From assembly GCA_021151535.1 (NCBI GenBank), contig JAGKXC010000035.1, forward strand, positions 1 to 19,889: 19,889 bases of DNA, in the 5' to 3' direction. The stretch is from Sphingobacteriia bacterium. GTDB lineage: Bacteria > Bacteroidota > Bacteroidia > NS11-12g > UBA955. Positions 7,114 through 13,954 of this stretch are shown in pieces. How positions within the stretch are numbered: position 1 is the stretch's first letter; each line of letters begins with the position of its first letter. The notes below the pieces were generated by a model, which saw only the letters and a list, made by a program, of their open reading frames with translations, searched no databases and had not been told where the DNA came from. A program made the position numbers and the translations under genes.

Positions 7114-8268
7114 ATGTCATTCCTGTTCCTACATATCGAAAAGCACCAACTGCAATTTATCAAACCTGCCAAAACGAGCAGGGGTGAATATATTCAGAAG
7201 GATGTTTGGATTGTAGGTGTATCCAATGAGAGAATAAGGGAGAATATTTTTGGTGAGGGCCTAGATTACCAACCATGGTTTGAAAATTATCGCCAGAAAA
7301 AAAAGGAAGATCCAAAATTTCCCTTGTGCATTGGATTTGGGGAGGCGGCGCCTTTGCCTGATTTGAGTGTGGATGGAAAATTTGATTTATCGGAGGTGAT
7401 GGGTCCTTACTTGGATCGGCCAATTACATTGGAAGAAATCAAGGATTTGTTGTCAGCTTGGCAACCAAGATCGAGTAAGCCATTTCAATCTGGATTAACG
7501 GAAACAGACTACTACCCTACTTTGCGATTTGCTTTGCATTGTGCACTTGAGCAATATTTCAATGGAGGTAGAGAAACTTGGTACACAAACAGTTTTTCTG
7601 AGAAACTTGGTGGCATCAAGATAAATGGCTTGGTATGGATGAATGAGATTGAGGCGATGTACCAAGAGGCGAAAACTAAGATTTTATCCGGATTTCATTG
7701 TATCAAATTCAAAGTGGGGGCATTGGACTTTGATGCTGAGTGCAGGTTGATTGAAAGTATCAGAAAAGAGTTTGACGAAAGTAAAGTTGAAATTCGCTTA
7801 GACGCCAATGGTGCATTTGCAGAAGCAGACGCATTAGAAAAGTTGAAAGAATTGCAGCGGTTTTATATTCACAGTATTGAGCAACCCATTCGAGCTGGTA
7901 GTGAATTTTTGGAAGAAATGATAGCCAAAAGTTTGATTCCTGTGGCTTTAGATGAAGAGTTGATAGGGCTTTCACTTGAAAGTGGTAGAACATTATTGAA
8001 ACGCACCAAGCCTCAATATCTTATTTTGAAGCCAACGCTTTTAGGCGGTTTGGATTTGAGCGACGAATGGATACAGTTGGCAACAAAGGAAAATATTGGC
8101 TGGTGGAGCACGAGTGCATTGGAGGGAAATGTTGGATTATACAGCATTGCTCATTGGGTATCGAATAAGCATATTAGCATGCCACAAGGTTTGGGAACGG
8201 GGAGTTTATATCAAACCAATTTTGCTAGTCAAACCTATATTACAGGAGAATCACTATGGAAAAAATAA
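7114..8268 (+). CDS. menC: o-Succinylbenzoate synthase
   Basis: Enolase-superfamily enzyme of menaquinone synthesis that dehydrates SHCHC to o-succinylbenzoate. The 384 residues include an N-terminal capping domain and a C-terminal barrel. Catalytic Lys198 and Lys200 lie in IKFKVG; metal ligands are Asp230 (RLDANGAF), Glu256 (SIEQPIRAG) and Asp280 (ALDEEL); the second catalytic lysine is Lys306 (LILKPTLLGG). The segment IKINGLVWM (168-176) before the barrel is typical of OSBS. A dipeptide epimerase of the same superfamily is the main alternative, but adjacency to menA makes OSBS much more likely. Its last 13 bases overlap the next gene, implying coupled translation. Confidence 0.92.
   Translation: MSFLFLHIEKHQLQFIKPAKTSRGEYIQKDVWIVGVSNERIRENIFGEGLDYQPWFENYRQKKKEDPKFPLCIGFGEAAPLPDLSVDGKFDLSEVMGPYLDRPITLEEIKDLLSAWQPRSSKPFQSGLTETDYYPTLRFALHCALEQYFNGGRETWYTNSFSEKLGGIKINGLVWMNEIEAMYQEAKTKILSGFHCIKFKVGALDFDAECRLIESIRKEFDESKVEIRLDANGAFAEADALEKLKELQRFYIHSIEQPIRAGSEFLEEMIAKSLIPVALDEELIGLSLESGRTLLKRTKPQYLILKPTLLGGLDLSDEWIQLATKENIGWWSTSALEGNVGLYSIAHWVSNKHISMPQGLGTGSLYQTNFASQTYITGESLWKK
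8244..8250 (+). promoter_or_regulatory. Shine-Dalgarno-like AGGAGAA before the rsmF-like gene
   Basis: AGGAGAA lies five bases before the ATG at 8256, inside the end of menC. It supports this start and is notable because Bacteroidota genes often lack such sites. Confidence 0.55.
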
Positions 8269-9668
8269 AACTTCCGGAATCATTTATATCGGTATTAAAC
8301 GCAGCTTTACCCAAAGAAGATGTAGGAAGTTTAATTGAGGCGATACATGGTGAACCGAGTATTTCTGTTCGACTAAATCCCAAAAAGGGGCAGAATATCA
8401 TTGATTCTTTGGTGCTTAAATCGGTGCCTTTCTCTCAGCATACAAAAATTTTAAAAGAACGTCCTCTATTTACGGCTGATCCAGGATTACATGCTGGCGC
8501 TTATTATGTTCAAGAATCCAGCAGCAGCATTGTGGGCGAAATAGTAAGTCTATTACTAGAAAAAAGCGAAGAAACGGGTTCTGTTGTTTTGGATTTGTGT
8601 GCAGCACCGGGAGGAAAATCTACACATGTAAGCAGTGTTTTAAGACAGGGCGATTTATTAGTAGCCAACGAAGTAATTCAATCTCGCACTCCCATTCTGA
8701 TAGAAAATCTAACAAAATGGGGCGATGGCAATTTTGTTGTTACAAGCACGGATGCCAAGAATCTGGGCAAGATGGAATCTTTGTTTTCGATTATTGTAGC
8801 GGATATGCCTTGCAGTGGCGAGGGAATGTTTCGAAAGGATCCAAAAAGTATTGAGGAATGGAGTATCCAAAATGTGGCGTTGTGTTGTGGCAGACAGCAG
8901 CGAATTGCTTTTGATATTTGGCCAAGTTTAAAAGAAGGAGGCTATTTTATTTATTCTACTTGTACCTACAATCGCCAGGAAAACGAAGAAAACGTGGAAC
9001 TTATTTGCGGAGAATTGGGTGGGAAAGCCATAATATTTGATTTTCCTAAAGACTGGCCAATATATTCAGATACTGAAGGGATGTATCGATTATTACCCCA
9101 TTTGAATGATGGTGAGGGATTTTTCTTTTCAGTGATCCAAAAAACCAGTGAAAGCGACGTATATGCATCGCCCAAGAAAATGAAGCAGCCTAATGTTACG
9201 GCATTCCCTGAAGAACTTCAAAAAATCAAGAACGATTGGATTGGCCATGGCGAAGGAAATTATTTTTCGATTGTAAGAGGAGGAGACTGGCACAAACATC
9301 ATCCATTGCTGTTGCAACTTTTACCGGGCATTAAGCAAGTAGGTGTGAACATTGGCATGTTAGATCACAAAACTTGGAAGCCGAGTGCTGCTTTTGATTT
9401 ATTGAGCAACATAGGGACTTACTACGAAAAAATTGACGTAGAAATTGATACGGCACTCACCTATTACAAGCGTGAATTTGTGGCAAAGAAATTAGATAAA
9501 AAGGGTGTTGTAGGTTTGCGATGGAATGCGCTACAATTGGGCACGGGCAATGCTGTTAACAATGGAATTAACAATCTTTGGCCGATGAACTGGCGGGTTC
9601 TTCAGAAAAACATGGAAGCCAAAACGATTCTGGCTGTGAGAACTTCGGAAGAGCTATCTGAAGATTAA
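8256..9668 (+). CDS. RsmF/NOP-family rRNA (cytosine-C5)-methyltransferase
   Basis: SAM-dependent RNA m5C methyltransferase of the RsmB/RsmF/NOL1-NOP2 family, 470 residues. The SAM motif is LDLCAAPGGKSTH (112-124), followed by the acidic residue region LLVANEV. The two cysteines of the reaction are present: Cys186 in DMPCSGEGMFRKD and Cys236 in STCTYNRQENEENV. After about residue 310 there is an RsmF-like C-terminal extension (RGGDWHKHHPLLLQLLPG and onward) that may bind RNA. The overall layout is closest to RsmF, which modifies 16S rRNA near the decoding site. The exact target base in this organism is inference, so no symbol is assigned. The ATG overlaps menC by 13 bases and has an AGGAGAA site. 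The gene converges on the rluB-like gene with only seven bases between their stop codons. Confidence 0.92.
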   Translation: MEKIKLPESFISVLNAALPKEDVGSLIEAIHGEPSISVRLNPKKGQNIIDSLVLKSVPFSQHTKILKERPLFTADPGLHAGAYYVQESSSSIVGEIVSLLLEKSEETGSVVLDLCAAPGGKSTHVSSVLRQGDLLVANEVIQSRTPILIENLTKWGDGNFVVTSTDAKNLGKMESLFSIIVADMPCSGEGMFRKDPKSIEEWSIQNVALCCGRQQRIAFDIWPSLKEGGYFIYSTCTYNRQENEENVELICGELGGKAIIFDFPKDWPIYSDTEGMYRLLPHLNDGEGFFFSVIQKTSESDVYASPKKMKQPNVTAFPEELQKIKNDWIGHGEGNYFSIVRGGDWHKHHPLLLQLLPGIKQVGVNIGMLDHKTWKPSAAFDLLSNIGTYYEKIDVEIDTALTYYKREFVAKKLDKKGVVGLRWNALQLGTGNAVNNGINNLWPMNWRVLQKNMEAKTILAVRTSEELSED

Positions 9669-9675
9669 AAACGAA

Positions 9676-11463
9676 TTACTTCATTCTTTTGATGCGATCA
9701 ATGTATTTCATTTCCTTTTCGGAAAGGAATCTCCATTTGCCTCTACCCAATTTGAGTTTATCAAATTCGCCTAACATTACACGATCCAAAGAAGTTACTT
9801 CATAGCCAAAGTGTTCAAACATACGGCGAACGATTCTGTTTCTTCCGCTTTTGATTTCTACACCTAACACATTTTCTACACCCTCTTCTACCCAACCGAT
9901 TTGTTCAAATGTCATCCAACCATCTTCTAATTCAACCCCTTCAACCCAAGCCAACATATGATCTTTGGTAGGTTTTTTATCTAGGGTTGCGCGGTAGATT
10001 TTTTTGATTTCGAAGCTTGGGTGCATCAACTTTTGTGAAAGTTCACCATCGTTGGTAAGTAACAATACTCCGGTTGTATTTCTATCTAATCTTCCCACCG
10101 GGTAAATTCTTTCTTTTCCTGGAAGATCAATCAAATCCATAACTGTAGATCTACCTTCGGGATCTGATGTAGAGGTAATATAACCTTTTGGTTTGTTAAG
10201 TAGTATGTAAACAGGTTTTTCAGGTGTTACTTTTCTATCTTCTACACGAATATCATCTCTGTTTGTAACCTTACTTCCTAGCTCTGTAACTACATTGCCA
10301 TTCACTTTTACCAAACCTTGCGCAATCAATTCATCGGCTTCTCTTCTGGAACAAATTCCTGAATTGGCGATATAGCGGTTTAAACGAATTTCACCTTTTC
10401 CATCTACCAATGAATCTTCTCTTTCACGAGAAATTTTGCCTAAAGTTTTTCTACTTCCCTTGAAGCCTCTAGGTGCTTCTTGGAAATTATCTTTCTTCTT
10501 CTTGTATTTGCTTCGGGTGTCTTTTACAGGACCATTGTCTCTGCTAGGGCGACCTTCAGATTTTCCGAATCTCTTTCCTTCTCCTTCAAATTTGTTTTCA
10601 GAAGAACCGCCTCTATAACCGGTTGATCTTGGTTTGTCGCTTCCAAATCTCGGTTTATCATTAGAGAATTTTGAACCCCCTCTTGAAGGGCGATCTGAGC
10701 CATAACTTGGACGATCTCCTCTTTCAGGACGATCACTTCCGAATCTTGAACCACCAGTTCTTGGTGTTCTTGGCTTATCGCTATCGAAACCTGGTTTATC
10801 AAATCTATCGCCTCTTGATGGACGATCTGATCCAAATCTTCCGCCTATAGATCTTTCAGTTCTAGGGCGATCTGAGCCAGAACGATCAAAACCGCCTGGT
10901 CTTCCGCCTGTAGATCTTGGTCTATCACCTCCAAATTTTGGTTTATCGTTGGAGAATTTTGAGCCACCTCTTGATGGGCGATCAAATCCTGAGCCTGAGC
11001 TTGGACGGTCGCCTCTTGAAGGGCGGTCATCGCCAAATCTTGAACCACCAGTTCTTGGTGTTCTTGGCTTATCGCCATCGAAACCTGGTTTATCAAATCT
11101 ATCTCCTCTTGATGGACGATCTGATCCAAATCTGCTTCCACCTGAACGATCTCCACCGAATTTATTGTTGGGTTTGCGATCTCCAAATGAACGATCGGAT
11201 CCTCCGCGATTGTTACCGCGAGGTCTATCGCCAAAAGATCTTTCCTCACCAAATCTTGGATTGGAGCTTCTTGGTTTTCTATCTGATTGAGAAAAATCTG
11301 GATTAAAATCTGATGATTTATCCTTTGAAAACGAACGTTTTGCAGTAAATGATTTTTCTGTTTTGGGCGATGATTCGTCGTTTGATTTTCTTGCCCTTTT
11401 TTCTCCTGGCAAACGACCTTGGAATCTTTTTCCTCCTGTATTTTCTTGTTTAGGCGACTTCAC
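9676..11463 (-). CDS. rluB: RluB-type pseudouridine synthase with long Arg/Gly-rich disordered N-terminal tail
   Basis: The last 240 residues form a standard RluB/RluE/RluF/RsuA-type enzyme, which isomerises a uridine in rRNA. An S4 RNA-binding domain (about 358-405, IRLNRYIANSGICSRREAD) is followed by the catalytic domain with the nucleophile Asp460 in VGRLDRNTTG and the RNRIVRRMFEHFGYEV block. The first 350 residues are low complexity, rich in Arg, Gly, Asp, Ser, Lys and Pro, with repeated DRPSRGDR, GGSRFG and FSNDKP units and a duplicated block of about 75 residues. This tail is probably disordered and RNA-binding (inference). Comparable but usually shorter tails occur in Bacteroidota homologues. 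The start is a GTG at 11461-11463, 20 bases from a -7 box. Which rRNA uridine is modified cannot be read here. Confidence 0.9.
   Translation of the reverse strand: MKSPKQENTGGKRFQGRLPGEKRARKSNDESSPKTEKSFTAKRSFSKDKSSDFNPDFSQSDRKPRSSNPRFGEERSFGDRPRGNNRGGSDRSFGDRKPNNKFGGDRSGGSRFGSDRPSRGDRFDKPGFDGDKPRTPRTGGSRFGDDRPSRGDRPSSGSGFDRPSRGGSKFSNDKPKFGGDRPRSTGGRPGGFDRSGSDRPRTERSIGGRFGSDRPSRGDRFDKPGFDSDKPRTPRTGGSRFGSDRPERGDRPSYGSDRPSRGGSKFSNDKPRFGSDKPRSTGYRGGSSENKFEGEGKRFGKSEGRPSRDNGPVKDTRSKYKKKKDNFQEAPRGFKGSRKTLGKISREREDSLVDGKGEIRLNRYIANSGICSRREADELIAQGLVKVNGNVVTELGSKVTNRDDIRVEDRKVTPEKPVYILLNKPKGYITSTSDPEGRSTVMDLIDLPGKERIYPVGRLDRNTTGVLLLTNDGELSQKLMHPSFEIKKIYRATLDKKPTKDHMLAWVEGVELEDGWMTFEQIGWVEEGVENVLGVEIKSGRNRIVRRMFEHFGYEVTSLDRVMLGEFDKLKLGRGKWRFLSEKEMKYIDRIKRMK
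10618..11136 (-). repeat. Duplicated ~225-base block inside the rluB tail
   Basis: Copy A (11136-10906, residues 110-186) and copy B (10839-10618, residues 209-282) both start RFGSDRPSRGDRFDKPGFD and both end in PRSTG. They align over about 75 residues with few substitutions and one short indel, and long stretches are near-identical at DNA level too, for example around 10750-10840 and 11047-11140. Between them lie about 22 residues of unrelated R/G-rich sequence. Smaller DRPSRG units recur within each copy. The conservation at DNA level suggests a recent duplication or continuing recombination. Confidence 0.9.
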
Positions 11464-11483
11464 AGCTGGCTAATTTTAATTTA

Positions 11484-11491
11484 CAAAGGTA
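11484..11491 (-). promoter_or_regulatory. rluB promoter -7 box (TACCTTTG)
   Basis: On the minus strand this reads TACCTTTG, an exact TAnnTTTG match, in the 38-base gap between the zinc-ribbon gene and the rluB-like gene. It ends 20 bases before the GTG start. It suggests rluB is not wholly dependent on the upstream gene. No -33 TTTG is visible. Confidence 0.55.
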
Positions 11492-11501
11492 CGGAAGATA
11501 T

Positions 11502-11993
11502 TCAGAAGCCGGTTATATCTTGATTTTTATAAATTTTAAATTGTCCTTCTTTGAGTTCTAAGTAGCCAAATTCATAGCAGTATTTAGCCTGTTCTGCTTT
11601 AGATTTTTCTTTTGAATGGGTTAAAAATTCAAATGAAAAGCCTTTTTTTTCGAGTTGTTGTTTTGAAACAATCGTTTCTGAGTGGTTTGTTTCAAAAATA
11701 TCCTTGAGAATCTGTCGATTTCTGCGCAGCACCGCATTAATTTCTCGCGTTATGAGCAGTTGGGTTCTGTTGTGTTTGTTATGAAATGCTGATCTGCAAT
11801 TATCGTCACAGAATCTTTTATCAACCCTACCTTTAATTTTAGCATTGCATTCCAAGCAAGTTTTTACAAATTGGGGATGTTGGGTTTGAGTAAAATGGGG
11901 TGAATTGTTTTGTTGGTCATTTGAAATGGTTAACGGTTGTGTTCCATTTTTCTCATTGTTTTTAGTGTGATTTTGATTGTAATAATTCTCCAT
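11502..11993 (-). CDS. Small zinc-ribbon protein, function unknown
   Basis: A protein of 163 residues that I recognise only as a conserved-hypothetical type. Residues 1-45 are Asn/Gln/Thr-rich and probably disordered. A four-cysteine motif follows: Cys46-x2-Cys49 in CLECNAKIKGR and Cys62-x3-Cys66 in RFCDDNCR, a zinc-ribbon or treble-clef-like site. The next segment, REINAVLRRNRQILKDIF (83-100), is basic and helical, and the C-terminal third contains a YCYEFGYLELKEGQFKIY block that looks like a small beta unit. The N-terminal finger plus basic helix suggests nucleic-acid binding, but there is no direct evidence. It is transcribed divergently from ssb across a 242-base spacer and lies upstream of rluB. 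The ATG at 11991-11993 is the only sensible start. Confidence 0.7.
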   Translation of the reverse strand: MENYYNQNHTKNNEKNGTQPLTISNDQQNNSPHFTQTQHPQFVKTCLECNAKIKGRVDKRFCDDNCRSAFHNKHNRTQLLITREINAVLRRNRQILKDIFETNHSETIVSKQQLEKKGFSFEFLTHSKEKSKAEQAKYCYEFGYLELKEGQFKIYKNQDITGF

Positions 11994-12094
11994 ATTTGAT
12001 TGATTTTAAACTACACATACCCATTAACAGAGATATAGGAAGTTGCCCCTAAAAAAAGCGATTGAAAGAATTGCAATTTTCGCAATTTTATCTA

Positions 12095-12112
12095 ATCCGA
12101 AGTTATTCGGAT
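12095..12112. repeat. Inverted repeat ATCCGAA-N4-TTCGGAT (operator candidate)
   Basis: A perfect 7-base inverted repeat around GTTA. No T-run follows, so it is not a terminator. It lies about 40 bases upstream of the ssb -7 box and about 100 bases from the zinc-ribbon start codon. Its size and symmetry would suit a dimeric regulator, but none is identified. Confidence 0.4.
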
Positions 12113-12151
12113 ATAAACGTTTCGTATACGGATTTGGGTAATTACTTGTTT

Positions 12152-12159
12152 TAGATTTG
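12152..12159 (+). promoter_or_regulatory. ssb promoter -7 box (TAGATTTG)
   Basis: TAGATTTG matches TAnnTTTG exactly and ends 76 bases before the ssb ATG, so the leader would be about 70 bases. A TTTG at 12133-12136 is only 15 bases upstream, too close for standard -33 spacing. Confidence 0.5.
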
Positions 12160-12235
12160 TATTGTTGGGTTGATGACCGGTAAAAACCTAACAAATTTAT
12201 TATTAGTGTATTTACGTATTTTATTTAAAGTAGTT

Positions 12236-12616
12236 ATGAAAGTATTAGTTAATTCAGTTAGATTAATTGGAAACATGGGTTTTGATCCAGATGTAAAAGT
12301 TTTTGAAAACGGCAAGAAGATGGTAAAATTTAGCTTGGCAACCACCGAAAAGATTAAGGATGAAGGTGGTGAGTTCCAAGATAATACCACTTGGCATCGC
12401 ATTGTTGCTTGGGGAAAACTTGGAAACCGGATTGAAAAAACCGCAACCAAAGGAACACGTGTTTTGGTTGAGGGGAAATTAAACAATCGTTATTACATCG
12501 CTGCTGATGGACAAAGGAAGTTCTATTCGGAAGTTGTAATCTCAGATTTTTTGATTCTTAAGGGAAAGAAGAGCTTAGAAATTCAAGACCTTAACGAGCA
12601 CAATGTTTCTTTTTAA
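12236..12616 (+). CDS. ssb: Single-stranded DNA-binding protein, short form
   Basis: Binds single-stranded DNA during replication, recombination and repair. The 126 residues form a single OB fold: N-terminal NSVRLIGNMGFDPDVKVF, then KMVKFSLATTEK, TTWHRIVAWGKLG with Trp53 and Trp59 for base stacking, the strand GTRVLVEGKL, and YYIAADGQRKFYSEVVISDF. The open frame extends upstream to 12170, but the ATG at 12236 gives the family-typical start. The C-terminus ends EIQDLNEHNVSF. It lacks the long flexible linker and the acidic DDxPF tip that most bacterial SSBs use to recruit partner proteins. It is a single-gene transcript with a strong terminator downstream, and divergent from the zinc-ribbon gene. 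Confidence 0.93.
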   Translation: MKVLVNSVRLIGNMGFDPDVKVFENGKKMVKFSLATTEKIKDEGGEFQDNTTWHRIVAWGKLGNRIEKTATKGTRVLVEGKLNNRYYIAADGQRKFYSEVVISDFLILKGKKSLEIQDLNEHNVSF

Positions 12617-12620
12617 GAAG

Positions 12621-12632
12621 TGCATCGATGCA
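12621..12632. repeat. 12-base palindrome TGCATCGATGCA
   Basis: A perfect 12-base palindrome just after the ssb stop codon, directly abutting the terminator stem. It could pair as a second small hairpin or be chance. No function is inferred. Confidence 0.3.
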
Positions 12633-12671
12633 AAAAGAAGTCACATCGAAATGATGTGACTTCTTTTTTTT
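12632..12671 (+). terminator. Rho-independent terminator of ssb
   Basis: A perfect 16-base stem pairs 12632-12647 (core GAAGTCACATC) with 12653-12668 (core GATGTGACTTC) around a five-base loop, ending in a run of eight T. The A-run on the left would also allow minus-strand termination. It separates ssb from the M16 peptidase operon. Confidence 0.93.
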
Positions 12672-12691
12672 AAAGCCATTTTGAGATATGG

Positions 12692-12699
12692 TAAATTTG
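12692..12699 (+). promoter_or_regulatory. M16 operon -7 box (TAAATTTG)
   Basis: TAAATTTG matches TAnnTTTG exactly and lies directly after the ssb terminator, where a new promoter is required. It ends only four bases before the GTG start at 12704, so transcription should begin at or within the start codon. No TTTG lies at the usual -33 spacing. Confidence 0.55.
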
Positions 12700-12703
12700 T
12701 ATT

Positions 12704-13954
12704 GTGCACAAGATAAATAGATTTGAGCTCAAAAATGGTTTGCGGGTTTTACACATGAAAGACTCAAGCCGTTCTACGATTGTATTAAACACCTTGTACA
12801 ATGTAGGTGCTAGAGATGAAGACGCTAGCAGAACTGGATTTGCTCATTTATTTGAGCATTTGATGTTTTCCGGAAGTAAGCATGTACCGATTTTTGACAA
12901 GGAAGTTGAGGAAGCGGGAGGGCAAAACAATGCTTTTACCAACAACGACTTCACCAATTATTATTTGGTGATGCCCAAGGAAAACATTGAGACGGCCTTT
13001 TGGTTAGAGAGTGATAGAATGAAAGACTTAACCATCAATGAGGAATCGCTTGGAGTTCAGAAAGGGGTAGTAGTTGAAGAATTCAAACAAAGATGTTTTA
13101 ATTCACCGTTTGGCATGTTATGGCACCATGTACGAGAAGCTTGTTATACAAAAAGTAGTTATAGGTGGCCAACTATTGGTTTGGTAACTGAGCATATTTC
13201 TGAATCTACATTAAAGGACGTACAAGATTTCTACAACAAATTTTACAAGCCTCAAAACGCTATCTTATCTATTGTTGGGGATATTGAATTAACTGAAGCT
13301 AAATCATTAACAGAAAAGTGGTTTGGGGATATTGAAAAAGAAGGAGAAAGAAATCCCAATCAATACTTAAATGAGGCGGCATTTTCGGAGACACTTACTT
13401 CAAAACATGAAGATTTATCGCCTAACAATGCCGTATTTATTGTTTGGAAAGGACCATCTGCAAGAGATGCCAAAGAAGCGCTTTGTTTAGAACTGTTTGG
13501 TGAACTTCTAGGCGGTTCAGAAATATCGCCCTTACAAATGAAGCTGGTAAAAGGTGGTCAAGATTTTAATGGAGCGGAAGGTTTTTATTTGAAAGGAATT
13601 GATGAAGGATTGTTCATTCTTTATGGAATATTGAATGAAGAAATTTCACATGAAGATGCTGTAAATCAACTCATTGAAACCTTAACTGAAACGGCGATTG
13701 TTTCGGAGGCTAATCAGTATCGATTGGAAAGTATCATCAATCGTTTAACCACACAACAATTAATTGAAGCTACGCAACCGATGCAATTGGCCCAGAAACT
13801 TTGCTATTATGAAAACCTTGGCGACGTTAACTTCATCAATGAAGAATTACCGCTGATTGAATCGTTGACTTTAGATGAAATTATCCGCGTAGTAAAGAAC
13901 TACTTAGTTACTGCTCACAGCAGAATTATTCACTATTCACCCAAGCAAGCATGA
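12704..13954 (+). CDS. M16 family zinc metallopeptidase (catalytic subunit)
   Basis: A 416-residue peptidase of the pitrilysin/processing-peptidase type. The inverted zinc motif HxxEH is at 48-52 (FAHLFEHLMF), and the third ligand Glu is about 73 residues on, in VVVEEFKQR (Glu125/126). The conserved GGQNNAFTNNDFTNYY block (72-87) is present. The second half folds as an M16 C-terminal domain but has no obvious Arg/Tyr substrate-binding pair. The start must be the GTG at 12704: an in-frame TAA lies at 12692-12694, and the next Met is at residue 18, inside the first strand. No signal peptide is visible, so it is probably cytoplasmic. Its stop overlaps the next gene (ATGA), implying coupled expression with the partner subunit. 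Confidence 0.92.
   Translation: MHKINRFELKNGLRVLHMKDSSRSTIVLNTLYNVGARDEDASRTGFAHLFEHLMFSGSKHVPIFDKEVEEAGGQNNAFTNNDFTNYYLVMPKENIETAFWLESDRMKDLTINEESLGVQKGVVVEEFKQRCFNSPFGMLWHHVREACYTKSSYRWPTIGLVTEHISESTLKDVQDFYNKFYKPQNAILSIVGDIELTEAKSLTEKWFGDIEKEGERNPNQYLNEAAFSETLTSKHEDLSPNNAVFIVWKGPSARDAKEALCLELFGELLGGSEISPLQMKLVKGGQDFNGAEGFYLKGIDEGLFILYGILNEEISHEDAVNQLIETLTETAIVSEANQYRLESIINRLTTQQLIEATQPMQLAQKLCYYENLGDVNFINEELPLIESLTLDEIIRVVKNYLVTAHSRIIHYSPKQA

Larger units (their letters stand above)
11994..12235. promoter_or_regulatory. Divergent regulatory spacer between zinc-ribbon gene and ssb
   Basis: The longest gene-free stretch in the window. It holds GCAATTTT twice in tandem (12073-12080 and 12082-12089), an inverted repeat ATCCGAA-GTTA-TTCGGAT (12095-12112), and the 8-base palindrome CGTATACG (12123-12130). 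The ssb -7 box lies at 12152-12159. The inverted repeats sit just upstream of that box, where an operator for either gene could lie. No exact -7 box is seen for the zinc-ribbon gene; TATCTCTG on the minus strand (12037-12030) is one mismatch away. Confidence 0.5.

Noticed and set aside
9669..9675. Terminator between the rsmF-like gene and rluB
   Set aside because: Only seven bases separate the two stop codons, and no hairpin with a T-run is visible; any termination must lie within coding sequence.
10430..10445. CTTTCACGAGAAAT in the rluB gene as a parS site
   Set aside because: 12 of 16 positions match, but the central CACGTG is broken (CACGAG), so the palindrome is lost.
10618..11136. CRISPR-like or tandem-repeat array
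   Set aside because: The repeats are in frame within one protein, have no uniform repeat-spacer structure, and no cas genes are nearby.
10524..11306. Long open frames in other phases and on the plus strand across the rluB tail
   Set aside because: They follow from the repetitive, codon-biased R/G/D/S-rich coding sequence; their translations are low-complexity shadows with no domain or start signal.
12170..12235. Longer N-terminus for Ssb
   Set aside because: The added 22 residues are not typical of SSB, and they would begin close to the expected transcription start; the ATG at 12236 gives the standard MKVLVNSVRLIGN beginning.
12451..12466. AACACGTGTT palindrome inside ssb as a parS site
   Set aside because: It is a palindrome with CACGTG but matches the parS consensus at only about 7 of 16 positions.
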